This document shows positions 7,004-14,720 of a stretch of 64,000 nucleotides of DNA, piece by piece. The notes under the pieces were generated by a model. The model made no database searches. It saw only the letters and a list, made by a program, of their open reading frames with translations, and was not told where the DNA came from. Source of the DNA: Anderseniella sp. Alg231-50. GTDB lineage: Bacteria > Pseudomonadota > Alphaproteobacteria > Rhizobiales > Aestuariivirgaceae. The DNA lies in assembly GCF_900149695.1 (NCBI RefSeq), contig NZ_LT703003.1, positions 1,240,001 through 1,304,000 of the forward strand, written 5' to 3'. The first letter of the stretch is position 1. Every line of letters starts with the position of its first letter. The translations under genes were made by a program, and so were the position numbers.

Positions 7004-8185
7004 CTACCCGCCCAAAGCCTTCAGCACGGCCATTGACGGCCTGCCGTTCTGTTTCATGCCGGCCTTGGCCTGCACTTTCTTGATGGCGCGTGTGGTTATG
7101 GGGCCGATTTTGCCGTCTGCCTCGCCAATGTCGTAGCCCGCGGCCAGCAGCAGCTTCTGCAGCTGCAAACGCTGGGCCCGGGTGAGGCCGGGGTCATTTG
7201 TCGGCCAGCGCTTTACCAGAGGGCCCTTGCCCTTCAGGCGGTCGGACAGATGCCCGATGGCAAGTGCGTAGGATTCAGCGGCGTTATAGGAATACAGCGC
7301 GTTGAAATTGCGCGTCACTAGGAACGCCGGTCCGGATTTGCCTGCCGGCAGCAGCAGGCCGGCGGAGTAATTGCTCCTGAGCGGTGAACCATCGACATTG
7401 GTGAGGCCGCGTTTTGCCCAGGTCTGAACCGATGCGCGGCGCTTGCGGCCGCTGGGGCCCCTGTATCCTTTGGGCAGTTTAACCTCGAAACCCCATGGTT
7501 CATTGGACCGCCATCCGGCCTTCACCATGAAATTGGCGGTGGAAGCCAGCGCATCCGGTATGGAATTGACCAGGTCGCGGCGGCCGTCACGGTCGAAGTC
7601 GACGGCTAGCCGCCGGTAAGTTTCAGGAATGAACTGGGTCTGGCCGAACGCGGATGCCCAGGATGAATACAGGTCATCAAGGCGCACGTCGCCTTTCTGC
7701 ACCAATTTCAAACCGGCAATCAGCTGGCGGGTAAACAGCCGCTTCTTGCGATTGGCGCAAATCAGGTTGGCCATAGCATGGGGCAGGAAAAACTCACCTC
7801 TTATCTGGCCATAGTCGCTCTCAATTCCCCACAGGGCGGCAATTATGTAGCGGTCAACGCCATACTTTTTCTCCACGGCAGCCAGCGTCGAAGCGTGCTT
7901 TGACATTTTCGCCTTGCCGTCGGCAATACGGGCCGGGTCCACCAGGAAGGCCATGTAGTCCCAGATTCTGGTTCTGAATTCCGGTTGCGAGCGGGAAAAG
8001 CGTACGACTTTCTCATTGAACTTGGCGCCGTCCAGCGCCTTGTCCACGAGTGACGGTTTCACGCCGGCACGCTTGACGGTTTTCTTTATGCCGGCAATGC
8101 AGGATTTCGAGACCTTGGCGTGGGCTGGAGCGGTCACCCCTGCCAGCAGGGTAAGGGCCAGGGCAGCGGGTAGAATTCGCATCAT
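7004..8185 (-). CDS. Lytic murein transglycosylase (MltB family) with peptidoglycan-binding domain
   Basis: 393-residue exported enzyme that cleaves the MurNAc-GlcNAc bond of peptidoglycan, forming 1,6-anhydroMurNAc ends. I chose the ATG at 8185 because it begins a normal signal peptide (MMRILPAALALTLLAG, cleavage near AHA/K) and follows AGGAG at 9 bases; an upstream in-frame extension has no signal character. The SLT_2/MltB catalytic domain shows the general-acid Glu122 in ALWGIESDYGQIRG, SAFGQTQFIP and the DFDRDGRRDL region. A C-terminal peptidoglycan_binding_1 domain (QLQKLLLAAGYDIGEADGKIG) occupies about residues 330-393. The gene begins 22 bases after leuD and is probably cotranscribed with it, though the functions are unrelated. 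Confidence 0.93.
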   Translation of the reverse strand: MMRILPAALALTLLAGVTAPAHAKVSKSCIAGIKKTVKRAGVKPSLVDKALDGAKFNEKVVRFSRSQPEFRTRIWDYMAFLVDPARIADGKAKMSKHASTLAAVEKKYGVDRYIIAALWGIESDYGQIRGEFFLPHAMANLICANRKKRLFTRQLIAGLKLVQKGDVRLDDLYSSWASAFGQTQFIPETYRRLAVDFDRDGRRDLVNSIPDALASTANFMVKAGWRSNEPWGFEVKLPKGYRGPSGRKRRASVQTWAKRGLTNVDGSPLRSNYSAGLLLPAGKSGPAFLVTRNFNALYSYNAAESYALAIGHLSDRLKGKGPLVKRWPTNDPGLTRAQRLQLQKLLLAAGYDIGEADGKIGPITTRAIKKVQAKAGMKQNGRPSMAVLKALGG

Positions 8186-8207
8186 GTAAGATGTCTCCTG
8201 AGGATGA

Positions 8208-8813
8208 TCAGGCCCAGGGGCGGGCTTCGGCCATGTTTGCTTCATAGGCATCAATTGAGGCCTTTTTCTCAAACGTCAGGCCAATGTCATCCAGTCCGTT
8301 GAGCAGGCAGTGCTTGCGGAACGGATCGAGGTCAAACTTGACCACACCGCCATCGGGTCCGCGGATTTCCTGCGCCTCCAGATCAACGGTCACAGTGGCG
8401 TTGGCGCCGCGCCGGGCATCGTCCATCAGCTTGTCCACGTCTTCCTGGGGCAGCTTGATGGGCAGGATGCCGTTCTTGAAACAGTTGTTATAGAAAATGT
8501 CGGCAAACGAGGTTGAGATCACACAGCGGATGCCGAAGTCGAGCAGTGCCCACGGGGCGTGTTCACGCGACGAGCCGCAACCGAAATTATCGCCCGCCAC
8601 CAGGATCTGGGCATCGCGCCAGGCCGGCTGGTTCAGGGTGAAATCAGGGTTTTCCGAGCCATCGTCATTGTAGCGCATCTCATAGAACAAGGATTTGCCG
8701 AGGCCGGTGCGCTTGATGGTTTTCAGAAACTGTTTCGGAATGATCATGTCGGTATCGACATTGGTGGTCGGCAACGGAGCCGCGACACCGGTCAGTGTGG
8801 TGAACTTGTCCAT
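8208..8813 (-). CDS. leuD: 3-isopropylmalate dehydratase small subunit
   Basis: 201-residue small subunit of isopropylmalate isomerase, which with LeuC interconverts 2- and 3-isopropylmalate in leucine biosynthesis. The start at 8813 gives the family-typical [15 protein letters not shown] and length, with AGAAGGA 8 bases upstream; longer in-frame starts add an unrelated N-terminus. Conserved features are [16 protein letters not shown], the swivelling-domain motif [17 protein letters not shown] and [17 protein letters not shown]. Its partner leuC lies about 1.9 kb upstream on the same strand, separated by SDR, small and metallopeptidase genes, an unusual interruption of the common leuCD pair. 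Confidence 0.96.
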   Translation of the reverse strand: MDKFTTLTGVAAPLPTTNVDTDMIIPKQFLKTIKRTGLGKSLFYEMRYNDDGSENPDFTLNQPAWRDAQILVAGDNFGCGSSREHAPWALLDFGIRCVISTSFADIFYNNCFKNGILPIKLPQEDVDKLMDDARRGANATVTVDLEAQEIRGPDGGVVKFDLDPFRKHCLLNGLDDIGLTFEKKASIDAYEANMAEARPWA

Positions 8814-8877
8814 CAGGCTGGTCCTTCTGGTGAAATCGAATGGCTTAAGTGATGTGTGCCGTGTGATTTGGGCAAGG

Positions 8878-9663
8878 TCAAGTATTGCCTTGCTTTGCGC
8901 GCAGGTCTGCAAGGCCGATACCGGTCGTTTCAAAACCGCCGTCCACCGACAGCACCTGGCCGTTGATGTAGCTGGCCTTGTCTGAAATCAGGAAATATAT
9001 CGCTTCTGCGATTTCACGTTCTTCACCATAGCGGTTGAGCGGAATGGAGTCGTGATAACTCTGCCGGATAACCGCGTCGTGGACTTTTTTCGCCATTTCG
9101 GTGTCGACCGGGCCCGGGCAAACGCAGTTTACCCTGATGCCCTGATTGCCATACTCCGCCGCCTGCTGCTTGGTGAGGTGAATGACACCGGCCTTGGAGG
9201 TGCCGTAGGCTACCCGCAAGGTCGAGGCGCGGTGGCCGGAGATCGATGCGATGTTGACGATCGCTCCACCGCCGGATCGCAGCATGACCGGCACTGCAGA
9301 CTGAACAGTCAGGAACGGGCCGGACAGGTTGGTGGCCATGATCGCCTGCCAGATATCAAAGCCGGTCTGGGCGATGGGCCCGAAATCGGCAATGCCGGCA
9401 TTGTTGACGAGGCCGTCCAGACGGCCGAAATGGGCTGCGGTCTGATCGATGGCGCGCTGCACCTGGTCCGGGTCGGATACATCGCAATCGATGCATAATC
9501 CTGTATCGCCGGGGATTGTTTTCTCGGCAGCCGAAAGCGTTTCGCGATTGTTGTCGATCAGGGCGACGCGCCAGCCGTTTTCCAGGAACAGCCTGGCTGT
9601 GGCCAGGCCAATGCCGCGGGCAGCACCGGTCACGAGGCAGACTTGAGACGTTGCAGATGTCAT
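8878..9663 (-). CDS. Short-chain dehydrogenase/reductase (SDR)
   Basis: 261-residue classical SDR oxidoreductase acting in the cytosol on an unidentified alcohol or carbonyl substrate with NAD(P). It shows the cofactor loop TGAARGIG (residues 12-19), an acidic residue after the second strand (LIDNN) suggesting NAD preference, NNAGIAD (88-94), the catalytic Ser in IASISG (about 142), Tyr153 and Lys157 in YGTSKAG, and CPGPVDTEM after strand six. The C-terminal [14 protein letters not shown] is typical. It lies between leuD and a two-gene unit, 13 bases after the latter, so it is likely in the same transcript. The substrate cannot be read from sequence. Confidence 0.92.
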   Translation of the reverse strand: MTSATSQVCLVTGAARGIGLATARLFLENGWRVALIDNNRETLSAAEKTIPGDTGLCIDCDVSDPDQVQRAIDQTAAHFGRLDGLVNNAGIADFGPIAQTGFDIWQAIMATNLSGPFLTVQSAVPVMLRSGGGAIVNIASISGHRASTLRVAYGTSKAGVIHLTKQQAAEYGNQGIRVNCVCPGPVDTEMAKKVHDAVIRQSYHDSIPLNRYGEEREIAEAIYFLISDKASYINGQVLSVDGGFETTGIGLADLRAKQGNT

Positions 9664-9676
9664 TGATCGTTCCGGG

Positions 9677-9901
9677 CTAGATGATGCCGTAGCGGCGCAG
9701 GAAGTAGTAGATCAGGTAGGCGCCAAGCATGTAGGCAACAGTGCGTCCGATGCGTTTGCCCCACATTTCTATGTTGTCTTCGGATTCCTCATCGGTAACG
9801 GTGCCTGTGCCGAGGAGTTTTTCCGATTGCTCGCCGAGACGCTTGAGATCAGCCTGCGCCTTGCGAACGGCTTCGTCATTGCGGTCAGGTTTGCGCGCCA
9901 T
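9677..9901 (-). CDS. Small single-pass membrane protein, unrecognised
   Basis: 74 residues starting at the ATG that overlaps the preceding stop (TGATG); a GTG three bases earlier is also possible. The N-terminal half is charged and probably helical (NDEAVRKAQADLKRLGEQSEKLLG), followed by an acidic segment (TDEESEDNIEMWG) and one C-terminal transmembrane helix (TVAYMLGAYLIYYFL) ending RRYGII. No enzyme motif is present. Tight coupling to the metallopeptidase gene upstream suggests they are coexpressed. I do not recognise the family. Confidence 0.7.
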   Translation of the reverse strand: MARKPDRNDEAVRKAQADLKRLGEQSEKLLGTGTVTDEESEDNIEMWGKRIGRTVAYMLGAYLIYYFLRRYGII

Positions 9902-10326
9902 CACTGTACCGTGCGCGGCTGCGGTGTTGAAGCCTCTATCTCGGCTTCAAGTTGGGCCACCAGCTCTTCGGACAGTTCCAGCTGGTGGGCTGCTTCATGA
10001 ACCATGACCTGGGTCAGGACCGCAGACAGTTCGTCGCCCTGTTCAACCCAGTAATCCAGAACCGCCCTGCGATACAGAACCAGTACCGGATGACCGGCGT
10101 CCGATTCCCGCAACAGGCCCATAATATCGAACGGGGTCTCACTGCCGATCTCGTCCATGGTCTCATCGTCGGGAAATTCGTCGACGGTGATGGCGATCTC
10201 GCCGGTCATCTTGCGCAGGGTCTGCGGCACCTGTTCCCAGGTCTTGCGCGCGAGATGCGAAAGGTCCTTGGCTGACGGCGCACGCATGTGCGACCAGCGG
10301 CTGTCATTGTGGAACGGTGAATTCAT
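9901..10326 (-). CDS. Zincin-like metallopeptidase family protein
   Basis: About 141 residues of the small acidic 'metallopeptidase family' proteins (PF06262-like), probably cytosolic. The key motif is HEAAHQLELSEE near the C-terminus, an HExxH zinc site embedded in a predicted helix (LTQVMVHEAAHQLEL). Upstream is the family-like sequence IAITVDEFPDDETMDEIG and VLYRRAVLDYW. The start is uncertain: GTG at 10353, ATG at 10326 and ATG at 10287 are all in frame and none has a strong ribosome-binding site; I give the middle one. The stop overlaps the start of the next small membrane protein. The substrate of this family is unknown to me. Confidence 0.75.
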   Translation of the reverse strand: MNSPFHNDSRWSHMRAPSAKDLSHLARKTWEQVPQTLRKMTGEIAITVDEFPDDETMDEIGSETPFDIMGLLRESDAGHPVLVLYRRAVLDYWVEQGDELSAVLTQVMVHEAAHQLELSEELVAQLEAEIEASTPQPRTVQ

Positions 10327-10457
10327 GGGTTCGATGATGCCAGCACGGCGCACGTATTACCAGAACGATTGTCCGGCCTGATCGTTACATCATGCTGTAT
10401 GGTTTACTGTTGCGACTGTTCCAGCACCGCAAGTGATACTTAAAGCGTCAGGAACAA

Positions 10458-10577
10458 TCAGGACATGCTTGCAGCGGCATAGGCCATCATGGCGCCGGAT
10501 GCAAGTGTTGCTACAACAAGAAAAACCAGCACACGGCGAAGGAATCGCGTGTCGGCAGCAGGTGTCGTCGTGGACAT
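10458..10577 (-). CDS. 39-residue single-pass membrane peptide
   Basis: Short gene with a convincing ribosome-binding site (GGGGGA five bases before the ATG at 10577). The product has a polar N-terminus (MSTTTPAADTRFLRR) and one hydrophobic helix (VLVFLVVATLASGAMMAYAAA), ending in SMS. A longer in-frame start at 10655 would add a non-hydrophobic leader without a ribosome-binding site. It stands alone between leuC and the metallopeptidase gene. The function is unknown; small membrane peptides of this kind often modulate a partner membrane protein, but no partner is indicated. Confidence 0.5.
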   Translation of the reverse strand: MSTTTPAADTRFLRRVLVFLVVATLASGAMMAYAAASMS

Positions 10578-10718
10578 AAGTCCCCCAATACTCAAAATAA
10601 GACGAACTGGCTCACAAGGAATACGCAAATTCGTGCTGACCGGCATGTGCCCCAAACCGGATTAACAAGGTTTGCAACATATTCGCGAACGATCCGCAAG
10701 GGCGAAGCGCAAGTTATC

Positions 10719-12128
10719 TTAAGTTAGTGTGCGGACGTCCACAAAATGCCCGGCAATCGCAGCCGCAGCGGCCATTGCGGGGGATACAAGATGGGTTCTG
10801 CCCTTGAAACCCTGACGGCCTTCAAAGTTGCGGTTCGACGTGGATGCACAGCGCTGGCCGGGCTTCAGCTGGTCGGGGTTCATGCCAAGACACATGGAAC
10901 AACCCGGCTCGCGCCATTCAAAGCCTGCAGCGGTGAATATCCGGTCCAGGCCTTCGGCTTCAGCCTGCGCCTTCACCACGCCGGAACCGGGTACGATCAT
11001 GGCATAATCCAGCCGCTCGGAGATCTTCTTGCCTTCGATGATGCGGGCGGCTTCGCGCAAATCCTCGATGCGGCCATTGGTGCACGAACCGATCCACACG
11101 ACATCAAGGCCGATATCTGTGATCCTGGTGCCGGGCGCCAGGCCCATATAGTCCAGTGCACGCTGTTTGGAGGTCCGCTTTGCCTCGTCGGCAATGTCGT
11201 CCGGGTTCGGCACGGCGCCGGCCACGGAGATAACGTCTTCCGGTGACGTGCCCCATGACACGATCGGCGGCAGTGCGGCAGCATCCAGGGTAATGATCTC
11301 GTCGAAATGCGCGCCGTCATCGGAGAACAGGGTTTCCCAGTATGCCATGGCAGCGTCCCAGTTGGCGCCTGATGGCGTCATGGGGCGGCCTTTCAGGTAT
11401 TCGTACGCCTTTTCGTCAGGGGCGATCATGCCGGCACGCGCACCACCTTCGATGGTCATGTTGCATACGGTCATGCGGCCTTCCATGGACAGGTCGCGGA
11501 AGGCCTCGCCGGTAAACTCGATCACGTGGCCGGTGCCGCCGGCGGTGCCGATTTCACCGATAACCGCCAGGATGATGTCCTTTGCCGTCGCGCCCCTGGC
11601 CAGCTTGCCGTCAACCTGCACTTTCATGTTGAGGGCTTTTTTCTGGATCAGTGTCTGGGTTGCCAGAACGTGTTCCACCTCCGAGGTGCCGATGCCGTGC
11701 GCCAGTGCGCCAAACGCGCCATGGGTTGAAGTATGACTGTCGCCGCACACAATGGTGGTGCCGGGCAGGGTGAAGCCCTGTTCCGGGCCGATAATGTGCA
11801 CGATACCTTGCCGCGCGTCGGTCTCGGAGAAGTACTGCACGCCGAATTCGGCGGCGTTTTTCGCCAGTGTCTCGACCTGGATGCGGCTTTCTTCTTCCGC
11901 AATGCCTTTCGAGCGGTCGGTGGTTGGCACGTTGTGGTCAACCACGGCCAGGGTTTTTTCCGGTGCGCGTACACTGCGGCCTGTCATGCGCAGGCCTTCA
12001 AACGCCTGCGGACTGGTCACTTCATGTACCAGGTGGCGGTCGATATAGAGCAGGCAGGTGCCGTCATCAGCCTCATGAACCAGGTGATCGTCCCAGATTT
12101 TGTCGTACAGGGTGCGTGGGCCAGCCAT
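10719..12128 (-). CDS. leuC: 3-isopropylmalate dehydratase large subunit
   Basis: 469-residue [4Fe-4S] large subunit of isopropylmalate isomerase (aconitase superfamily). Diagnostic features are [14 protein letters not shown] at the N-terminus, [27 protein letters not shown] with the substrate-contacting residues, and the cluster ligands in [14 protein letters not shown] and [23 protein letters not shown] near the C-terminus is the conserved substrate loop. The enzyme works with LeuD (8208) to move the hydroxyl group between C2 and C3 of isopropylmalate. A 459-base region without genes lies upstream and should contain its promoter. Confidence 0.97.
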   Translation of the reverse strand: MAGPRTLYDKIWDDHLVHEADDGTCLLYIDRHLVHEVTSPQAFEGLRMTGRSVRAPEKTLAVVDHNVPTTDRSKGIAEEESRIQVETLAKNAAEFGVQYFSETDARQGIVHIIGPEQGFTLPGTTIVCGDSHTSTHGAFGALAHGIGTSEVEHVLATQTLIQKKALNMKVQVDGKLARGATAKDIILAVIGEIGTAGGTGHVIEFTGEAFRDLSMEGRMTVCNMTIEGGARAGMIAPDEKAYEYLKGRPMTPSGANWDAAMAYWETLFSDDGAHFDEIITLDAAALPPIVSWGTSPEDVISVAGAVPNPDDIADEAKRTSKQRALDYMGLAPGTRITDIGLDVVWIGSCTNGRIEDLREAARIIEGKKISERLDYAMIVPGSGVVKAQAEAEGLDRIFTAAGFEWREPGCSMCLGMNPDQLKPGQRCASTSNRNFEGRQGFKGRTHLVSPAMAAAAAIAGHFVDVRTLT

Positions 12129-12587
12129 AAAATCCTCAAGTCATTTAGAAGTGTTCTGAATTTGCGGCAAACTAGCGAGGCCGGGCGCATTTGTCATCTG
12201 GAAACGGTTTGCGGCGGTACGATTCAACAAATGGGCGATCCCGCATCGACAAGCCGGTTCGTTGAATCACGGCAGCAGAAGCTGAAATGCCGAAATTTGA
12301 CCCATCATCCACCATAATTGGCGCTGATTTCCGCCGCTGGTGTTTGCTAACTCAGAACTTCGCAGGAGTTCCCATCATTGCGGGCAATTCAGATGAACGG
12401 TCGATTTTTCCGTTGAACCAGGCGCAGCCGGTATGGCTGGTGCAGGTGGAAGCGGAATGAAAGACGGAAGTTCATCATTCTTCGGATTGAAGATCCGATA
12501 CCGGTCTGCCCGTTTCAGATGCAGCAAGGCGACGGCACAGGATGTTGAAAATCGAAACCCTCCCTTGTGCACGAGAGGAACTGCTGC
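12129..12587. other. Gene-free divergent region between leuC and a membrane protein gene
   Basis: 459 bases between the leuC start (minus) and the membrane protein start (plus). The only structure I can point to is a long-range 8-bp inverted repeat, GATTCAAC at 12221-12228 and GTTGAATC at 12261-12268. I see no convincing gene, leader peptide rich in leucine codons, or recognisable riboswitch. Promoters for both flanking genes are expected here but not assignable by eye. Confidence 0.4.
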
Positions 12588-13301
12588 ATGACCACGCTCA
12601 CTGTCCTTACCATATTGCGGCTGGTACACCTTTTCGGGCTCATCATGGGCCTGGGCGGAGCTTTGCTGGCGGACTACACCATCTTCTCGCGCGGTGTCAT
12701 CCGCCCTGTCGACGAGTATACGATTTTTCAGACCAGGTTGCTTTCGCACATCGTTGCAATCGGGCTGTGTGTTCTCTGGGTCAGTGGCTTCGCCCTGATC
12801 ATGGTCAAGCTCCAGCTTCAGCCGGACTTCATGCAAAATCCCAAAGTCTGGGCCAAGATTTTCGTGGTCGTGATGTTAACGATCAATGGTATCGCGGTGC
12901 ATAAACTCATCCTGCCGCTGTTGGCCCGATCAAAGGGAAGCAGGTTGTTTGACGGTACAACCACCCGCCAGATCGCCGGCATGACATTTCTGGGCAGTGT
13001 CTCACTGGTGTCCTGGTCGCTGCCGTTTGTGCTGGGTAAGGCGGCCGGCCTGAACTACATCACGCCGGTATCATCAATCCTGGCGGTTTATATGGTTTGC
13101 ATTCTGGCGGCATGGCTGGGCCTGTTTGCATTCATGAACTGCATAAGAAGCATCCAGCTGCTTGCTGCAAAACAATCGGTTGAACCGGAGCTGGCTGCAA
13201 TGAGCTGGGACGAGCAGATGGCCGTTCTGAGGGAAGGCTCGGTGATCGGCGCAAGACGTGAGGCTGACGCCGCCGGGGGGCTTGCGCACCTGCGGCATTG
13301 A
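12588..13301 (+). CDS. Multi-pass inner-membrane protein, unrecognised
   Basis: 237 residues from the ATG at 12588, preceded by AGAGGA at 8 bases; an ATG 21 bases upstream lacks this spacing. About six hydrophobic segments are visible: ILRLVHLFGLIMGLGGALLA, LLSHIVAIGLCVLWVSGFAL, IFVVVMLTINGIAVHKLILP, MTFLGSVSLVSWSLPFVLG, and two towards the end (ILAVYMVCILAAWLGLFAF). A conserved-looking His in the first helix (RLVHLFG) and another in helix three could bind haem or metal, as in some small membrane redox proteins, but this is speculation. The C-terminal 45 residues are hydrophilic and cytosolic. No operon partner is evident. Confidence 0.7.
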   Translation: MTTLTVLTILRLVHLFGLIMGLGGALLADYTIFSRGVIRPVDEYTIFQTRLLSHIVAIGLCVLWVSGFALIMVKLQLQPDFMQNPKVWAKIFVVVMLTINGIAVHKLILPLLARSKGSRLFDGTTTRQIAGMTFLGSVSLVSWSLPFVLGKAAGLNYITPVSSILAVYMVCILAAWLGLFAFMNCIRSIQLLAAKQSVEPELAAMSWDEQMAVLREGSVIGARREADAAGGLAHLRH

Positions 13302-13358
13302 CGGATTGCCGATGACCCATGCCGGCGCGAAGCGGGCCGAGTTTGCTAGCCGGGCACT

Positions 13359-13958
13359 CTAACTGCGGACGGGACCATCCAGCAAAGTGCGATGCGCGGT
13401 TCGCTTTAGGGTTTCAATGTATTGCGTCTGTGACTGGCCGCAGTCCCGGGTCAGCTGCTCCCAGTTCCGCACCGACAGCAGTGTCCACAGAATATCCGTG
13501 GCCTGTTTCACCGGCAGGTCGGACGCCAGGCTGCCGTCATTGTTGGCTGCATTGATCGCCGCCACGCAGCCATGGCGAACAGCCTGCATGCGATCATCCC
13601 AGGCAAGCTCGGCAGCCTCGTCAGTGTCTTTCATGGCCAGCAGGGCTTTTGCGATGCCGTGGATTTCGGGAATGTAGTTTCCCCAGGCTTCGATGAAGGC
13701 GTCGAGGCGGTCGACACCAGTGGCGGTATTCCGGCTCGATGCCAGGCGTGCGTCTATCCCCTTGATGTCATCGAGATACCGGGTGGTGGCAATGAGCAAT
13801 TCCGACCGTGTCGGGAAGTGAAGATACACGGCCTGGCGGCTGATGCCGGCCTGTCTGGCAATATCGCTCATGCGGACACCCTGGCCCTGATTGGCTTCCA
13901 GCAGTTTCCATGTCGCATTCAGAATGCGGATTCGGGTTTCGACATTGTCACTTGACAT
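13359..13958 (-). CDS. TetR family transcriptional regulator
   Basis: 199-residue repressor with an N-terminal helix-turn-helix (about residues 10-55: RIRILNATWKLLEA, then MSDIARQAGISRQAVYLHFPTRSELL) and a larger all-helical ligand-binding domain of unknown specificity. Its start codon lies inside one of two near-identical 17-bp palindromes (13951-13967 and 13977-13993), which are almost certainly its operators. Binding there would repress both tetR itself and the divergent DUF1772 membrane protein operon. The inducer is not predictable from sequence. Confidence 0.93.
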   Translation of the reverse strand: MSSDNVETRIRILNATWKLLEANQGQGVRMSDIARQAGISRQAVYLHFPTRSELLIATTRYLDDIKGIDARLASSRNTATGVDRLDAFIEAWGNYIPEIHGIAKALLAMKDTDEAAELAWDDRMQAVRHGCVAAINAANNDGSLASDLPVKQATDILWTLLSVRNWEQLTRDCGQSQTQYIETLKRTAHRTLLDGPVRS

Positions 13959-13967
13959 GGTGTAAAG
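13951..13967. promoter_or_regulatory. TetR operator, imperfect copy over the tetR start codon
   Basis: CTTGACATGGTGTAAAG matches the perfect palindrome at 13977-13993 at 15 of 17 positions and overlaps the tetR start codon (13956-13958). Occupation would block tetR transcription or its translation-initiation region, giving autoregulation. Confidence 0.7.
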
Positions 13968-13976
13968 TATCTTATA

Positions 13977-13993
13977 CTTGACACGGTGTCAAG
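13977..13993. promoter_or_regulatory. TetR operator, perfect palindrome in the divergent promoter
   Basis: CTTGACACGGTGTCAAG: perfect 8-bp arms around a central G, 26 bases centre-to-centre from the second copy. Between the two lies another small palindrome, AAGTATCTTATACTT (13965-13979), probably containing promoter elements. Confidence 0.8.
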
Positions 13994-14009
13994 CAGAAAG
14001 GAACCGATC

Positions 14010-14123
14010 ATGGCAAACCGAATTTTCATCCGGGTCGCTCACCCCGGGGCCGGATCTCCATGCACAGCGAACGGGCGCAAGTGCTGCAGCCTCATGATGA
14101 GCGTTACGGGAGAGCCGGTATGA
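14010..14123 (+). CDS. 37-residue ORF coupled to the DUF1772 gene
   Basis: An ATG preceded by AGAAAGGAACCG opens a 37-codon reading frame (begins MANRIFIRVAHPG, ends MMSVTGEPV). Its stop overlaps the next gene's start as ATGA. The good ribosome-binding site and the coupling suggest it is translated, either as a leader peptide or as the remnant of a larger gene; the first residues resemble starts of NAD(P)-binding Rossmann proteins, but the resemblance stops there. It could equally be fortuitous. Confidence 0.35.
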   Translation: MANRIFIRVAHPGAGSPCTANGRKCCSLMMSVTGEPV

Positions 14124-14614
14124 CAATGGATTTTGTGCTGATAGCCTGCTGCGTTGCTGTTATCGCGAGCGGTCTCATAGCAGGCGTGTTTCTGGCGTTT
14201 TCGGATTTTTTGATGAAGTCACTTGCTGCCGCCAGTCCGGCCGGCGGCATCGAGGCCATGCAACTGATCAACCGCAAGGTATACGGGTCGGTTTTCCTGT
14301 TCCTTCTGGTTGCCATGCTGGCGGTCTCGGCGGCGCTTGCTTTTTATGCATCGATGTACATGACAGGCCCCGCATCCGCCTGGATCATCTCGGCAAGTGT
14401 GCTGTATGCAGTCGGGATGTTTATCGTAACCGTGGTGTTCAATGTGCCCATGAACCGGCGGCTTGATGCCATGAACCATGAAAGCACTGAAACGGCGTCC
14501 TACTGGACGGTCTATGCGTCTTCATGGACGCTGTGGAATCATGTCCGGACAGTTGCGTCCGCGGCTTCGGCCGCCTGCTTTCTGATCGGTTGCCTCGCGC
14601 TTGGCGGTGGTTGA
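14120..14614 (+). CDS. DUF1772 (anthrone-oxygenase-like) membrane protein
   Basis: 164 residues from the ATG at 14120 (GGGAG about 7 bases upstream), four hydrophobic helices: FVLIACCVAVIASGLIAGVF, VFLFLLVAMLAVSAALAFYA, IISASVLYAVGMFIVTVVF and the C-terminal VASAASAACFLIGCLALGG. The sequence FNVPMNRRLDAM between helices three and four, and WTLWNHVRT near the end, are characteristic of the DUF1772 family, which includes fungal anthrone oxygenases. It is divergent from tetR and lies downstream of its operators, so it is the likely regulated target, perhaps induced by a small aromatic or toxic compound. The enzymatic activity is unproven. Confidence 0.85.
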   Translation: MTMDFVLIACCVAVIASGLIAGVFLAFSDFLMKSLAAASPAGGIEAMQLINRKVYGSVFLFLLVAMLAVSAALAFYASMYMTGPASAWIISASVLYAVGMFIVTVVFNVPMNRRLDAMNHESTETASYWTVYASSWTLWNHVRTVASAASAACFLIGCLALGGG

Positions 14615-14665
14615 ACCGCGCCTGCAGCATCATCCCGGAAGCCGGCAAAACATGCTGCCGAACAG

Positions 14666-14697
14666 AAAATGCCGGAGCGGTGGAACCGCTCCGGCAT
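14666..14697 (-). terminator. Rho-independent terminator of the alanine symporter gene
   Basis: Perfect 12-bp stem (14669-14680 with 14686-14697) with a 5-base loop; on the minus strand it is followed by TTTT. It lies 24 bases past the symporter stop. It may also serve the convergent DUF1772 gene. Confidence 0.88.
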
Positions 14698-14720
14698 CAG
14701 TGTTTGTGCATACGCTATGG

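Noticed and set aside
12129-12587. Leucine-attenuator leader peptide upstream of leuC
   Set aside because: I found no short ORF rich in leucine codons followed by alternative hairpins.
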